A stretch of DNA of 64,000 bases from Prostheceraeus crozeri. Its lineage: Eukaryota > Platyhelminthes > Polycladida > Euryleptidae. The stretch's first letter is position 1; each line of letters begins with the position of its first letter. The notes under the pieces are model-generated. The model was not told the origin of the DNA, made no database searches, and was given only the letters and a program-made list of their open reading frames with translations. The stretch covers positions 1-64,000 of the forward strand of contig CAJQUW010001473.1 in the NCBI GenBank assembly GCA_907163375.1, given 5' to 3'. The position numbers and the translations under genes are program-made. Below are positions 1 to 11,893 of this stretch, piece after piece.

Positions 1-1505
1 TCCGTTTCGTATCGTTGATGAAAACGGGCTTTCCTATCTAAAAAGTTGAGGAAGTTTTCAACGCACTCCTCGCCTTGCCACACATGCATTTTATTTTGGT
101 TCCTATAATATGGATGACAAACTTCATAACAGCCAATTGCTGCTGGCTCATGACTTAGGTCAAGCCTTAAAGTGACGTTGTTGTCAGTGTAAAGCTCAGT
201 GGAATGTGTGTGACAGAGTGTGTGCGAAGAAAGAACAAACTCTGTAGGAAAGGTCTTCTGACACGAAGAACAGGAAAATCCGACGTGCGATGAAGGATGC
301 TTACTACCTGTTGTTGTCGGTGGTTGCCTCACACTGCCACAGGAACCGCCTTCGATGTGGACTCGCAAGTTGGTGCTGTTGTAGAACGTGCGTCCACAAC
401 CTTCACACTTGGGTCGTTGAGGGATCGGTCGGTGATTTCCTCCGCTGCAGGCATTGCCAGCGGTGTGACGTCTCAAACTGTAGGCTGAGGCGAAGACCCT
501 GTCACACCGCTGGCATCGAAAGTCCTTTTCCTCTTCGACTTCAATCTCCCTCTCCTCTCCCACTATCTCCAACTCCTCCTGCTCTAACAGTCTCTCCACC
601 AACTTGACGGAGAGGAGAGGGAGTTCGACTGCTGCTGCAGGTGGTGGTGGCGATGCTGGGATGATGATGAGGCGGGAGGGAACGTCGCCGTCCAGGAGGT
701 AGGCCGCCAGATCTGTTGAGAAAATAAAAGAGAAAAGAGATTAGTAACATGATCATAATTTCAAGTTTGAAGTCTTATCCCCCTTTTCCCAATCACGGTT
801 ACTTACCATCTAAGGAATTGATTTCCGGCAACACCGATGGACGCGGAGGAGGCAGGAGTGGGACACGAGCCGAGGGTGGAAGGGTCCTGGGCTTTGGTGT
901 TGGAGGGACGTGGTGACGGGGAGCAGGGAGCGGATCAGGCGGTGGAGGTTGGGCGATGACGATGCCCGAGAGAGGAGTCGAACTTTGAGCGGAGGTAGAT
1001 GGGCGGGAAGGTAGTGCCGGAAATTCAGCATTGAATCTCCGCCTCGCAGCTTCTCCCCACTTCTTCATCTTTGCCATATCTGTAGAGAGGAAAAAGAGAT
1101 GAGATTAGAGGTTGCGGAGACAATAATGATAGAGAGTAAGCTGTACGGATACAGAAATGCTAAAACATGACATTTCAACTCTCAGTTCTCATAAGTGAGG
1201 ATACTTACACTTGCCAAGCCGCTCATAGGCTTCCCCGATTGCTCCTTGGGGGACGGGTTCCCCATTACGAATGCATTCATGCACTGAAAAGGAATGACAG
1301 CAAAGATAAGCAGAGCTAAATTTGTATTCGGTTTAAACATGAACAAAAGAGGGGAGGTGACAGGTCTTGATTTTAATTAGGATGTCTACCCTAATGATGT
1401 TAGTAATAGTGTGAGTCAGCCTTCATACAAATACTTACATTGCTCGATGGCGGCCTTCTCCATCTCAGCAGCAATGCAATAAGTTTCAACTTTATTGAAT
1501 TTCAT
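1..1505 (-). CDS. Spliced C2H2 zinc-finger protein, possibly N-terminus of a mobile-element DNA polymerase B (partial)
   Basis: Four exons on the - strand fit together in phase: 1505-1439 (start ATG 1505-1503), 1283-1209, 1079-807 and 712 to beyond base 1. All introns are GT...AG, with GTAAGT donors. The product begins with a roughly 46-residue charged N-terminus, followed by a Lys/Arg-rich stretch and a proline-rich linker of about 90 residues (exon 3). Next come an acidic Glu-rich segment and C2H2-type fingers (CQRC...H, CEGCGRTF...H, CSSCQKTF...H). The last segment before the edge contains VWQGEECVENFLNFL, which resembles the region after the zinc fingers in family-B polymerases of Polinton-like elements. 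The finger assignment is seen directly; the polymerase link is inference from memory of the family. The exons are more GC-rich than their surroundings. The gene leaves the window before any catalytic motif. A host zinc-finger protein is the alternative. Confidence 0.55.
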
Positions 1506-1655
1506 TTTTGCTCGGTTGCAGACAGCAGATTACACGGTAGTGCGTTAGTAGATTTCAATCACTGAAAAGGAAAGATGAGAATCGTTTCATTTGCCTAGTC
1601 AACGTTAATCATGGGAACAATCATTGAAGTGTCATCTAATGAATTACATTTCACT

Positions 1656-1860
1656 CTACTCCATATCATAAAGACTAACCTTTGTCGAATGGCTGAAGTA
1701 CTCTGACCTGGCGAGAGAAAGCGTCACGTTGAGTATGAAGTCTAACGCCCAACATGAGCAACGACTCAGAGGTTTCGGTCTAACAAACGACGAACAACCC
1801 GTGCAACGCAATCCCTCTACAGCAGTACCCGCCGTCCCGAAGGAACGCTCGAGCAAAGGA
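1656..1860. repeat. Diverged repeat unit, copy A
   Basis: This stretch shares blocks with 3181-3360 and 3536-3680: GCCCAACATGAG, AGAGGTTTCGGTCTAA and CCGCCGTCCCGAAGGAAC, in the same order. It lies upstream of the start of the spliced zinc-finger gene. No coding or RNA identity is recognised. It could be an old SINE-like family or a duplicated upstream region. Confidence 0.4.
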
Positions 1861-1895
1861 GGTAGACAGCGATGATATGTTTTATGAGCAGAAGT

Positions 1896-1965
1896 GAATC
1901 TCTTGATAGCAAGAGACTATTCAACTTGATAGCAAGTCAAAACAACCTGATAGCAGGAGCTCACC
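1896..1965. repeat. Cluster of CTTGATAGCAAG motifs
   Basis: Three near-identical short motifs follow each other: CTTGATAGCAAG at about 1900 and 1928, and CTGATAGCAGG at about 1950. Related versions occur at about 3384 and 3449. Each is flanked by short complementary bases, so each can fold as a tiny hairpin or serve as a protein-binding site. Function unknown. Confidence 0.4.
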
Positions 1966-2162
1966 GACACTCACCTTGTGAAAGATAAATGTGAAGAGCA
2001 GAGCTGGTGCACTGCCTTTTATAAGATTTTCCTAAGCGGTGAATGGATGAGACCTCTCGTCCAATCACAGACGAGCTAGAGTTCCCGATGTGCGCACACA
2101 CATTTGTAACGCGTTCTTGAAATCGTCTTAGGCAAAAATGATGTTTAGCAATAGACTCAACC

Positions 2163-2619
2163 ATGGCACCTGAAGTCAATACATTGAAACATGATGATTG
2201 CACGATTCGTTTTCATCAAGAGAGCTTCGGAAGCTTAATACAAGATTACATCATTGAGTTTCAAAGGGAGGAGACAGAATTGGAAGCATGTTTAGACTAT
2301 ACACGAAAAATACTTACGGACGGAGTTGATATCTTATTTCAAAGACAGTCTCATCAAGGCTCACTTAATTGCACATGTCAATTACACTCATTTTCCACAA
2401 GGTGAAGCAGCGGAAAGTGTTGACATACAATTTCGTTCCTACAGACAAGAATATGTTACTGATGCTTCTGAGTTTTATACACGACATCTGCAGAAGATTA
2501 TTTCTTAGATGGATGACTTTCATGGTTACGCCATTCATTTGCTTCTGAATAAAATAAGCCATATTGTCATTGCTATTGGTAAAGTGGGTTTCAATGATGT
2601 TAAATCAAAGACCAAATAA
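2163..2619 (+). pseudogene. Unrecognised small protein gene with a frameshift
   Basis: Reading starts at ATG 2163 and gives a charged protein (IRFHQESFGSLIQDYI...). Near 2330 the convincing frame shifts to the one that contains LIAHVNYTHFPQGEAAES, reaches a TAG at 2506-2508, and continues open to a TAA at 2617. Total coding potential is about 150 residues with no known domain. It is divergent from the zinc-finger gene on the opposite strand and could belong to the same element. A shared AATAAA lies at the end. Coding status is an inference from composition only. Confidence 0.3.
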
Positions 2620-2658
2620 AGTATTTTTTCATGACACTTGTGTTGTGCTAAACTTTCT

Positions 2659-2990
2659 GACTACACTCATGAATAAAACTTCGATGATCAAACTTTACTT
2701 TCACAAACGTGTGTCACGGTAAAACTATTTGACTACACTAAACTTTGCTTTTGCAAACCATGATACACCTTCTGACTACACTCACGAATAAAACTTCGAT
2801 GATCGAACTGTACTTTCACAAATGTGTGTCACGGTAAAACTATTTGACTACACTAACGCTTACATTTTATGACATTTGTGTTTCATAAAACGTCATGATC
2901 AAACTTTCTAACTATGCATCAACCTGTGTTGCAGTAAAACTTTTGTACAACATGATATACTTTCTGACTACACTAACAAGAGCTTGTTTA
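2659..2990. repeat. Tandem repeat, about 110-bp period
   Basis: An 84-bp block beginning CTGACTACACTCATGAATAA occurs at 2659-2742 and again, about 95% identical, at 2769-2852. Shorter diverged copies (CTTTCTGACTACACTAAC) continue to about 2990. It is non-coding. Confidence 0.7.
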
Positions 2991-3180
2991 CTAGCGAAGA
3001 GAGAAATGAGCTTGTGGTTGCGTGTGGCGCATGAATGTCCCTTCCAATTCATTCCATTCATCATTTCGTCTCCGTGATAGAGACAGTTTTTAAAAAGAAC
3101 TCATGGTTCATTCTCGCATGGTTGGCCAACTATCGGGAGACAAGTGCAATGGAGATTTTGAGGCAACCTGTGGCAGATAG

Positions 3181-3690
3181 CTAAATGTCGCCCTGGCGGT
3201 CAGAGTACAACGTTGAGACGAAAGGCAACCACTTGGAAACATGACGCAGAGAGGTTTCATAAGGATTACAATTGCCTACGTCCCGTGCAGTACTCATCGC
3301 TACGGACTTCACCGCTATCTCGAAAGAACGCCCACCAACAGGAAGTATGACACCGAAAATCTGCGTGACTTGCACCGTCAATGACTTGATAGCCAGTCAT
3401 GAAAACCGGTGGAGTTATTTACAAGAGGTTGGCAAGTCGTTGCTTTGATCAGCTTGATAGCAAGCCGTGATTCACAAGCGTTTTGTAATGGTGATGTTTA
3501 GATGCCACCCATGACAAGATAGCTAAGACTCAACCGATTGGCGTTCAAAGTGCTACGTTGAGAACTGTGTCAAATGCCCAACATGAGTTGCCCCAGAGGT
3601 GTCGGTCTAAACTATGATACACTCCCTTGCCACAATTATCACTACGGCATCATCCGCCGTCCCGAAGGAACACCCTGTCAGTGGAATATT
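3181..3690. repeat. Diverged repeat units, copies B and C
   Basis: Two more copies of the 1656-1860 family. 3181-3360 carries GTACAACGTTGAGAC and the end GAAAGAACGCCC. 3536-3680 carries TGCTACGTTGAGAAC, ATGCCCAACATGAG, CAGAGGTGTCGGTCTAA and CCGCCGTCCCGAAGGAAC. CTTGATAGC motifs lie between them. Open frames here are short and unlike any protein I know. Confidence 0.4.
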
Positions 3691-4199
3691 ACAGCAAAAG
3701 TCTCCGTGTCATGCTCGCTTTCAGTGAAAAGCCGCTTGTATCATGGAAAGACTGGCTTGTACACACTTATGCATGCCTTCATTGACTTCAGCAGGGTGAA
3801 AACCCCAGAAAACCTCCAAAAATAATAAATTCAAATTTTTCAGCATTTAGTACTACTTATGAAATTTTATAAGTAGTCTGTCAATGTAGGTCTGATCAAT
3901 AGCGATCGAATCGTTTTTGAATCAAGTCAAAAGGACTTGTAGAAGCAAAGTTGCAAGCCTTTAAAGTTTTGGAGTCTTTTATGGCCTGGAGACGAAGGCT
4001 ATCTCCTGGCTAACCTGTAAGTCTGACGCCTTAGCTGATATCAGCAATGAAATTTTCTAAGTCGGTTTCCGACGGAAACCTGAAATTTGTAATGTCCGAT
4101 GCTATCATCGGAGCTCCGGAGTTCACCTACCCCAACCCAGTCGGGAGGAGAACTGATTTCCACAAGTAGAGACTCCACTTGTATAGTTTGTGGCGATCA

Positions 4200-5680
4200 G
4201 CTGATGACGTAATCTCAATCATCCAAACCTTTAAACACGTTTTTCTCCGGTTCTAGTGCTCCGATTGACTTCAAATTTTGACAGTCATGTTTTCTCGCCC
4301 TCACCTTTCATTTAAGCCATCCCTCGACTCTCTACGATGACCAGAAGCCGAGTCAAAAAAACTCTTGTCGTTTTTTCAAAAGTTCCACAATCTTGGAAAA
4401 TGCGCAAACATTCGATTTTCAACATGCTCTCATTTGGAAACGAAACCTTCCACGCATCTGAAAAGATAGGATCCTAGAGAACAAAGTGCGGTCTTGCCCG
4501 TAAAAGAAACCCGATCTCTTCATTCGCTTCCATTCCTGAGTGAGTCGTCACCAAAGGTGGCCACAATTTAACATTATCACGAAAAAATCCCGTGTGGAGA
4601 CCCAGTGTGAAGAAAATTTTCAACGTTTTCTCTCCGATTTACTTGAAACTCACCCTCTAGATGCAGAATGTCACGCTGATTCCAAATCTGGTCTCTGTCT
4701 TCCGAGGCTTCGTTCACCCGCTAGAGCCATTTTCATAAAAATTCTAACTGTCGTTTTTTCGGTGATGGGCAAAAATCTTAAAGTCACTCCCAAGCCTCAG
4801 CCAATGAAGATAGGGACATCCTGTGCTTTCCAATGCATTTTTCTCACTCCTAGATTTGAAACGAGCTATTGCACGACTTTCTACGATCTCTAGAACCAAA
4901 GTTGGAAGTCTCGTCCAGAGGGGGGACGTCCTCAAAATTTTTTCTCTCCGATTCCGCTGGAAACAACCTTCCTAACCCAAAATTTCACGTAGAATCCGAA
5001 TCTGCCCTCCGTTTTCCCATCCGAGACCTCCTTCATACCGAAAAATGGCCTTTCTCATCCCAAAACATCCAAAACCTGCCTTTTCTAACTCTGGCGTTTT
5101 TCAGAGAATTTCCTCTCTAAACCCAGAAAGATGGGACCAAACTGAGCTTTCCACTGCATTTTTCTCACTCTTAGCTTTGAAATGAGCTATTTCACGACTT
5201 TCTACGATCTCTAACGCCAAAGTTGGAAGTTTGACAGGAGTGGGGGGGGGGGGACGTCCTCAAAATATTTTCTCTCCGATTCCGCTGGAAACAACCTTCC
5301 TAACCCAAAATTTCTCGTAGATTCCGAATCTGCCCTCCGTTTTCCCATCCGAGGCCTCCTTCATACCGAATTCCGGCCTTTCTCATCCCAAAACGACCAA
5401 AATCCGCCTTTTTTCTAACTCTGTCATTCCTAGATTCCTACCCTTGCCTCACAGGAAAGTTCCTCTGGAAACATCCTTCCCAACCCAAAATTTCACGTAG
5501 ACTCCGAATCTGAACTCCAATTTCCCATCCGAGCACTCCTTCCCGAAAAACAAGCTTTCTCATCCCAAAACCACCAAAACCTACCTTTTCTAACTCTATC
5601 CTTCCCACATCCTTCCCCTATCCTACCCTTGCCTCACAGTTCCTTCTTCCTTCCTTCCAGAGGGGGGCTGAGTCAGCATG
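4200..5680. repeat. Degenerate tandem repeat, about 310-bp period
   Basis: The segment TTTGAAACGAGCTATTGCAC...CTACGATCTCTAG...CCAAAGTTGGAAG at 4855 recurs at 5173. The following part (TCTCTCCGATTCCGCTGGAA, AACCCAAAATTTCACGTAGA, TTCCCATCCGAG, CTCATCCCAAAAC) recurs at about 4940, 5265 and 5465. A weaker copy starts near 4255. It is pyrimidine-rich with no coding. Open frames inside are repeat artefacts. Confidence 0.65.
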
Positions 5681-5699
5681 ATGACTCATCGTTGCTCAT

Positions 5700-6950
5700 T
5701 TTGCACTTGATTTTGTCAGGGGATTACTATTGGTGGGCAAATCACATTGCCCATCGGACGAGTCGCTCCTGGTTCATGGACATTTATATTTTCGGGTATG
5801 TGGAATAAGCATCGCTGCATTGTGTTGTAAACAACTGTAAAATAATGTCTTTAAGTCAGCTCTTAATTCGATGAAAGTTTCCGCATGAGTTGACATCAGA
5901 TGGTTCCGAATGAAAACTGCGCACTTCTTCATTAAAGGCAAGAAGTCTTTCATTCGATGTAGCTGTATTTATACAGTCAACCCTGTTTATACATGTAATG
6001 CTGATGTAACCTTTATGTCTGCCTGGCGGCGTTATTGCAAATAATGGACAGTTTGATTTTGAAAGGAGGGACCAAGACGGTGACCGGTTTCAACTTAGGT
6101 GTAAGCAGCTGCACTAAAAAGAAATTATTAAATAATATCAGCGATATTCTAGTAGTGAGATCGCATAGATTATTGAAACTGAGTGATTGCGGGTCTTTGC
6201 TGTCTGTACCGTGCGGACAATAAAAATCAGCTAGACGGGAATGGGAATGCCAATGGGCTCTTCTTGTAATATGCGCATTGGATCGTTTCATTCTACGCTT
6301 CATTGGCACGTTCCTTCACGTTTTTCTACACGCGTAACTAACGGCATTTATCAACCTCAGCTGATGAATGAAAACAAGTGCATTCATTCATTTACTCTTT
6401 GATATTATAAAGGTGACAATTTTAAATAAATGACTGCAAACATGACCTGGAGCTTTGACCTGGAAGTTATGAGTGCATCTATGAATTGGCTTATCAATAA
6501 ACATCACCTGACATTTGAGATGATCGCGTTATCTATCATCCGTTGTCTAATTTAATTGATTGTCTTTAATAACAAAAAAAATGATTAATTATGTTATACC
6601 TTTCCATTACTTAAATTAGAGTTAGAGTGAAAGTAATTCAAGTAGCCGATGATCAAGTGGCTGACCTTATCAGTAGAATTATACTTAGCGAATACTGCAC
6701 AAAAATAGTTTTATATTTCATGATTCTCTCAACATGGTGGTGACTGAAATTACGACAGCTACTTACACTATTTTTCAAAAACTGAAAGTAAGAAATGATT
6801 TCGTATTTTCTTAACTAGTCATAGCAGTTAATAAATCAGCAAAAGGTCATACATTTTTATTTCGATCGGCCATATCTTTTCGATTTCTTGGCTTCTTTGA
6901 TTGTTTGATAAAATCTTCTGGATAATCTTTCGATTAGAAAATTCACTGTA
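5700..6950. other. Non-coding interval
   Basis: No supported gene. Short open frames near 6013-6309 lack conserved motifs and codon structure. Probably intergenic or old repeat DNA. Confidence 0.4.
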
Positions 6951-6962
6951 CAAGTACTTCAG

Positions 6963-7247
6963 TTGCCTTGCGGCCTCACCCCACCTGGCCTCAAAGCAAG
7001 AATCAACAGGTCTCTCAGGAGACTTACGTTCCTCAGTCAACGAGTACCAGGAAATGAAGCACCGCAACCTTCTACACAACCGCATGAGCGTCAACCCTCA
7101 GGATCTGGGCGCTGCAGCATGCCCCCCCCCGAAGTTGGCACATGCAAGATTATGTATAGCCACTGTGGCCAGTTTGTCTGCAAGCATTTCCAAAACGTTA
7201 TATGTGATCGATGCTGCCAAGGTTGTTTTAGTCGTAAAAAGCAATAA
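6963..7247 (+). pseudogene. Possible piggyBac-like transposase C-terminal fragment
   Basis: The open frame ends with a cysteine-rich module: GRC, then CKIMYSHCGQFVCKHF, then VICDRCCQGC. The spacing resembles the Cys/His zinc-binding tail of piggyBac-family transposases. It is preceded by a hydrophilic Pro/Gln-rich linker (NEAPQPSTQPHERQPSGSG), also usual for that family. There is no DDD catalytic core upstream, so at most this is a 5'-truncated relic. A TTTCAG-like acceptor precedes it at about 6960. Another Cys-rich zinc-binding domain is possible. Confidence 0.3.
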
Positions 7248-7299
7248 GCAATGGATATAAAGTTGAGCTGTAGATTCATCTATTAGCCTTCTGCAAATT

Positions 7300-9240
7300 A
7301 TCAATTATCGATCTGCATAATTGGTTATCTTTAGAATTTGATGCACTGTATATCTATGTATTCACAACAATTCATCCTCATAATTGATTATATTTTCAAT
7401 TTGATATTTGGACTTACGCACTACACAGCATGACACAGAAAATCCGATCATTTTGCATTACCGGTGCTTCATCTGCTTAAATAAATATTTCTGTATTTTA
7501 TCACTCAGTAGGAAATGAGGAGCTAAATGTCACATTTTGATGATTTGTAGGCATTCAGAATGAAGAAAAAAGGATTTACGGCCTTAATCAATTCGGCAAA
7601 AAAGTATTCCAACTCAATAATTACGTTATTATTTTCACCGCATCAGTTAAGGGTTAAAAGCTGGATATGTAAAATGTGGAATTGCTATTTATAGACTTAC
7701 TCGTAGTATGAAGATGAGTGGACAATGCCACAGTAACCAGATTGCAAACAAAATATGTGGCATACCCTTTGACATGTAATTATGATGAACAATATTAGAA
7801 TACGGTGTTTAATAGAGTTTTGAATGTGCGTGGGAGGAACACATTTCTTTAAAAATTGAGTTTTTCATTCATACCTTAGGATCAAACAACGAGTCAGCTC
7901 CGGGAATAATAATAATAGACGCATATTTGAAATTATGAAAATCGCATCGTACACAAATATGATACACACATTAAGGACAATATTCAAACGTTAAGTTATA
8001 GACACTCAAGAAATCATTGAAATCAATTAATTAGTAAAGCACGAAACTGTTACATCAGACCGTTGATATCGGGAGTTTTATATGGAGCACATTTGTAGAA
8101 AGAAAGAAGATATCTTTTGGACCGACGGTAGGGTAATAGAAACCTGCCAGTAGGAGAAATTGGTGGCAAAAGTTTGTGCAGGATGTAAGTTCCTTACATA
8201 ATATTGCTGAGGAATTTCATACAGCGTTTCACGGCGTTGCTTCAAGCGTGGGAGACGTGCTTCTTTGCAGTGCTTGCCACGTATTTGTCTGTGTACGCGA
8301 TTTTGAAATCGCTCAATTCGAATAGAATACTCTCGATGCGCATCAGAGCACAGTGGTAAAAAATGACAAGCAATGGCAGGAGGGATCATTAAGAATTAAT
8401 TTCAATCATTTATCACCACCGCTGTTTGAATAGACCAATTCTTGATTTTGAATTTCTCATTGTGTTTTTTCAGCGAATTGGGCTACATAAGCCTACATAC
8501 TATAGAAATCACATGAAAGGTCATTCAGTTAGGATAGTGACTTGAGTAGATCCATTTCATGAAATGCACATAACTTCATCCTTAATTGGATGTGAATATT
8601 GATAAATTTTACTACAGACTTGAAGTCATAGATCATAATTATAGTGATAATCAATTATTGAAACGAGTGAATGAATAATCGCACTTGTCTGTAGCAGAAC
8701 ATAAAATAAAGTTTTCGAAGTTTGCGTCAAAGTATTGTAACATAGGGACACTAAACACGTACGTCGTGTTCAAAATTAATTAGATCATGGAATTATTAGA
8801 TTGGATTCGAAATTATTGAATAATTAGATCGTGATTAGCTGATTATAATGCTCCTACGGACGCCTGAAATGCTCGAAATGCCTGGAAGTGATTTTTGACG
8901 CGCGAATGCCCGAAAAATAGACGATATGCCCGAAATTTCATCTGTAAAATGCCCGAAAGTTGTTGGGAGGTGGAAAACCAGCGACAGTCGTGGCGAGAAA
9001 TGAAAATTTTCCCTATCATACTTTCACTCGATCATTTATTGGTGTTCACTGAATGATATAACATTCGACATGATAAAAAGTATAATGTATTAATCATTCA
9101 AGCGATCTTCATTTTAAGAATGATTAACGTAATTGACTTGCTTCATAATAAGTAAGTGATTTAATGTATACCTTAGTAGTTCAGCTATTACTATTATCTT
9201 AGTCTCCTATAAATCGAATCCCCACTGCATATCTTAATGA
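7300..9240. other. Non-coding interval
   Basis: AT-rich with no recognisable gene. A 103-residue - strand frame at 8078-8389 is Arg-rich but matches nothing I know. At 8875-8960 the short phrase ATGCCCGAAA is iterated several times; a related CGCCCGAAAGTTC occurs at about 37110, on the far side of the nested insertions. Confidence 0.4.
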
Positions 9241-9360
9241 TAAATTTGTTTTAGGTGAACGTCTTCAGTTTTCATACAGTCCCTTGATCAAAAGAGGTGT
9301 CTCAATGTTGTTAAGGATATTCCTAAACGTTGTTGGAAAATTACTGTAAGTGATGCAAAA

Positions 9361-10090
9361 TTGTGGTTAAAACGTTACAATTTTTCGATCGGATCGTCAG
9401 CAAAATGCCAGGTCTTTAAATTGGACTCAGATGATCAAGCGGCCGCCATTGCTTCCATGAAATCATTCGTGCAAGCAACGGTTCTGAAACTGCAATCGTA
9501 TCTTACCTTTGGAAATAAATTTCTGCGCTCGTGCAGATTCATGTCGCCTTCTTTTCAAAAGCATCGGAAATTGGAATCGTGGGCCGTCGCTTTGTTCAAA
9601 AATTTACCTTCTGTTATCCAGAAAGAGAATATTTCTTCATTGGAAATGGAGATTCGTAACTTTCAAACATCAGATTCTATAACGATCGACGGTATCTGAT
9701 TACTGGAAAAGAATCCGTGATACTGGAAGATATCCCAAAATGGTAATTTTGGCTGAAGCTCTGCTTTGCATGCCGCATGCAAACGCCGACATTCAACGCA
9801 AACTGAAGGATATTATCTATTATAGAGGTTCTTCCATCAACCCTCAAACAGTTAAAGCATTGATTGTGTCTCAATCTTGTTTGTCGACCAAGGATTGAGA
9901 CACTAGAACCATTCCCGCTGACCCCAAACTTGTCAGATTAGCAGCCGATGCTCGCGCTAAAAATGAAAAGCGTTTACAACAATTAAAAAAATGATGATCA
10001 AGCGAGAAAACAATTGGAGATTGAAAAGAGGTTGACAAATGAAGTTGAAGATGCCAAATCGCTGAACCCTGAAATTCAAAAATTATCAGC
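9361..10090 (+). pseudogene. Left half of an old transposon-like gene, split by the LTR element
   Basis: Frames 9361-9699 and about 9690-9895 together encode a protein whose later part contains DYWKRIRDTGRYPKMV and AEALLCMPHANADIQRKL. This is the layout of hAT-type C-terminal dimerisation domains (YW...YP...A...P...NAD..R). A frameshift lies near 9680 and stops follow. It continues as a charged coiled-coil to 10090, where the LTR retrotransposon begins. The coiled-coil resumes in the same frame after the element (36888 on), so this gene was the insertion target. It was already degenerate at that time. Confidence 0.45.
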
Positions 10091-10160
10091 TGTTGTTAGA
10101 TTCTTGCTGTGGTATTTATCATGTTGTAGTTGTTACTGTTTGTTCTGTAGTTAGTAGGTA

Positions 10161-11635
10161 GTTGGTAGTAGGGAGTCAAGCGGTTAACCGGTTAACCGGT
10201 TAACCGGTTAATGAAATTTAACCGGTTAAAAAATAATTAATCGGTTAACCGACGCTTTCCCAACTTTTCTGCTACATTGCAACTACCGCCAAAACATGAG
10301 TGGAAGGTTCGCCAAAACATGAGTGGAAGTTGCGAGCCACAAATGGTGGATCCGGGAAATGATTCGCCAAAGAAGGAAGTTAAGCAAATTAACTATGCTT
10401 TTGAGTTCATCTGGATCAAAAAAACTCAAGCCGCTCATTGGAACAGGAGTTTGCTCTTTACGATTTAGATCCATCTACCAGTCCTGATTTAGAGCCGTTA
10501 TGCTGGTGGAAGACAAATGAAAATCGTTTCCCAAGAATAGCAAAGCTTGCTAAATTATACCTACAAATACCAGCAACTTCAGCAAGCTCTGACCGCCTTT
10601 TTAGCTTAATGGGAAATATTTACAATGAAAAACGGATGAACTTGAGACTCGAAACAGCAGAAGCCATCGTTTTTCTGCATCACAATAACTCTACCTGATT
10701 TCTTCGTTTTCCCAGACAATTTGTTTTGATAAAATACTCTTATACGTATATTTTGTTGTTACAATAGTTGATATCTGATCATCCAAGATCCATTCCATTA
10801 TGATAACAAGGAAGTTTTTAATTCCAGATAAGATTGATGTTTTGATTAGCAATAGAGAATAATGATATAGCCTACCGGGTATATTGTTACTTGTGATGTG
10901 TTACCTAACCACATCAATTGTGATAAGTCTTGGCTCATTATAAGTAATTTAAAAGTAGAGGAATATCAAGTGATCTTGTATAAAAAGTAATTCTAATTGA
11001 TATCAGTCTTCTACACATGACCATCCACAAGGAATTCAACATATTTATATTGATGTATCAATAATAACATAAATATATTAGTAACCTAAAGATAGCTTTG
11101 TGTAGCCGTTGTTTTATATTATCTGGCCACATCCTATATAAGTTGTGAATTACCATACTGGTACCTCACATTGAATGTTTTGTACAGATTTTATGGTAAA
11201 ATATACATTATTATTATCATTAGTGGATTTAGATTTTATAATTTATTATTTTGAATAATTAACATGGAATTAGGCACATTCCGTGAAATTGATTTTAGGT
11301 TCAAGTTAGCCAGACGGAATAAACTCAAATATTCACGAGGGTATACTAAAACATAACAGTATTCTTGAAAATAAAATATTAAGGAAGTAGACCTACAAGC
11401 AATCAGTAGAAAATGTTTATGTCCATAAAGTAAGCGAGCTTACTCAACTGGTATAACAGGCAAACATGCATATACTCATACACTATACTCAGTGCGACTA
11501 TATAAGCCTTGTATAGTCACATGGAATTGAAAAACATCTATTACTAGTATTACATCGGTTAACCGGTTAACCGGTTAATTTCTCGTCGGTTAACCGGTTA
11601 ATTTATAATTAACCGCTTGACTCCCTAGTTGGTAG
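10161..11635. mobile_element. hAT element with transposase remnant (10169-11627)
   Basis: The 8-bp target duplication GTTGGTAG stands at 10161-10168 and 11628-11635. Terminal inverted repeats begin TAGGGAGTCAAGCGGTTAA and are followed by iterated CCGGTTAA units: four near the left tip, and several near the right tip. The length of 1459 bp is far below an autonomous hAT. It retains only the C-terminal part of a transposase. It sits inside the 5' LTR, so it is younger than the LTR element. Confidence 0.9.
10438..10698 (+). pseudogene. hAT transposase C-terminal dimerisation fragment
   Basis: The 86-residue reading contains LYLQIPATSASSDRLFSLMG and later RMNLRLETAEAIVFL. This is the conserved hAT dimerisation block (P-A-T-S...SER.FS...R..L....E...FL). 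The catalytic part of the transposase is missing, so the product cannot transpose the element. It ends with TGA shortly after the block, as in complete hAT transposases. Confidence 0.8.
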
Positions 11636-11893
11636 GGCATAGTTTGTTGTGGAGTGTTGCTATTGCTATGTAATGCTAAGTTCTTTGCCATTCATCGGTA
11701 TTGATCCATTCATTGTGTTCGTGACTTCTATCTCACATGACATTACCATCCTTTCAGTACGTGATCTGGTGTGAACGACAATTAAAGATATCTCACTCGA
11801 TGTATAAAATGAAATTCATGACATAATAAAGAAGTTTTGTCTCTGGAATTGTTGGTTTTCGTACAAGCTATCCGGGCGGTGTGTACTGCGAGA

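Larger units (their letters stand above)
10091..11877 (+). repeat. 5' LTR, interrupted by a hAT element
   Basis: The LTR begins TGTTGTTAGATTC at 10091, is broken at 10169-11627 by a hAT, and resumes to about 11877 (…CTATCCGGGC). It matches 36555-36874 apart from three substitutions (positions equivalent to TTAG/TCAG, GTTGTAG/GTTTTAG and CGTACA/CGCACA). An AATAAA-like signal and a TATAAAA box (about 11803) are present. Confidence 0.85.

Noticed and set aside
4540..5120. Overlapping open frames in 4.5-5.1 kb
   Set aside because: They lie in a degenerate tandem repeat, change frame between units and show no protein motif.
6013..6309. 98-residue - strand frame
   Set aside because: No recognisable domain. 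The overlapping + frame is equally open, so coding is unsupported.
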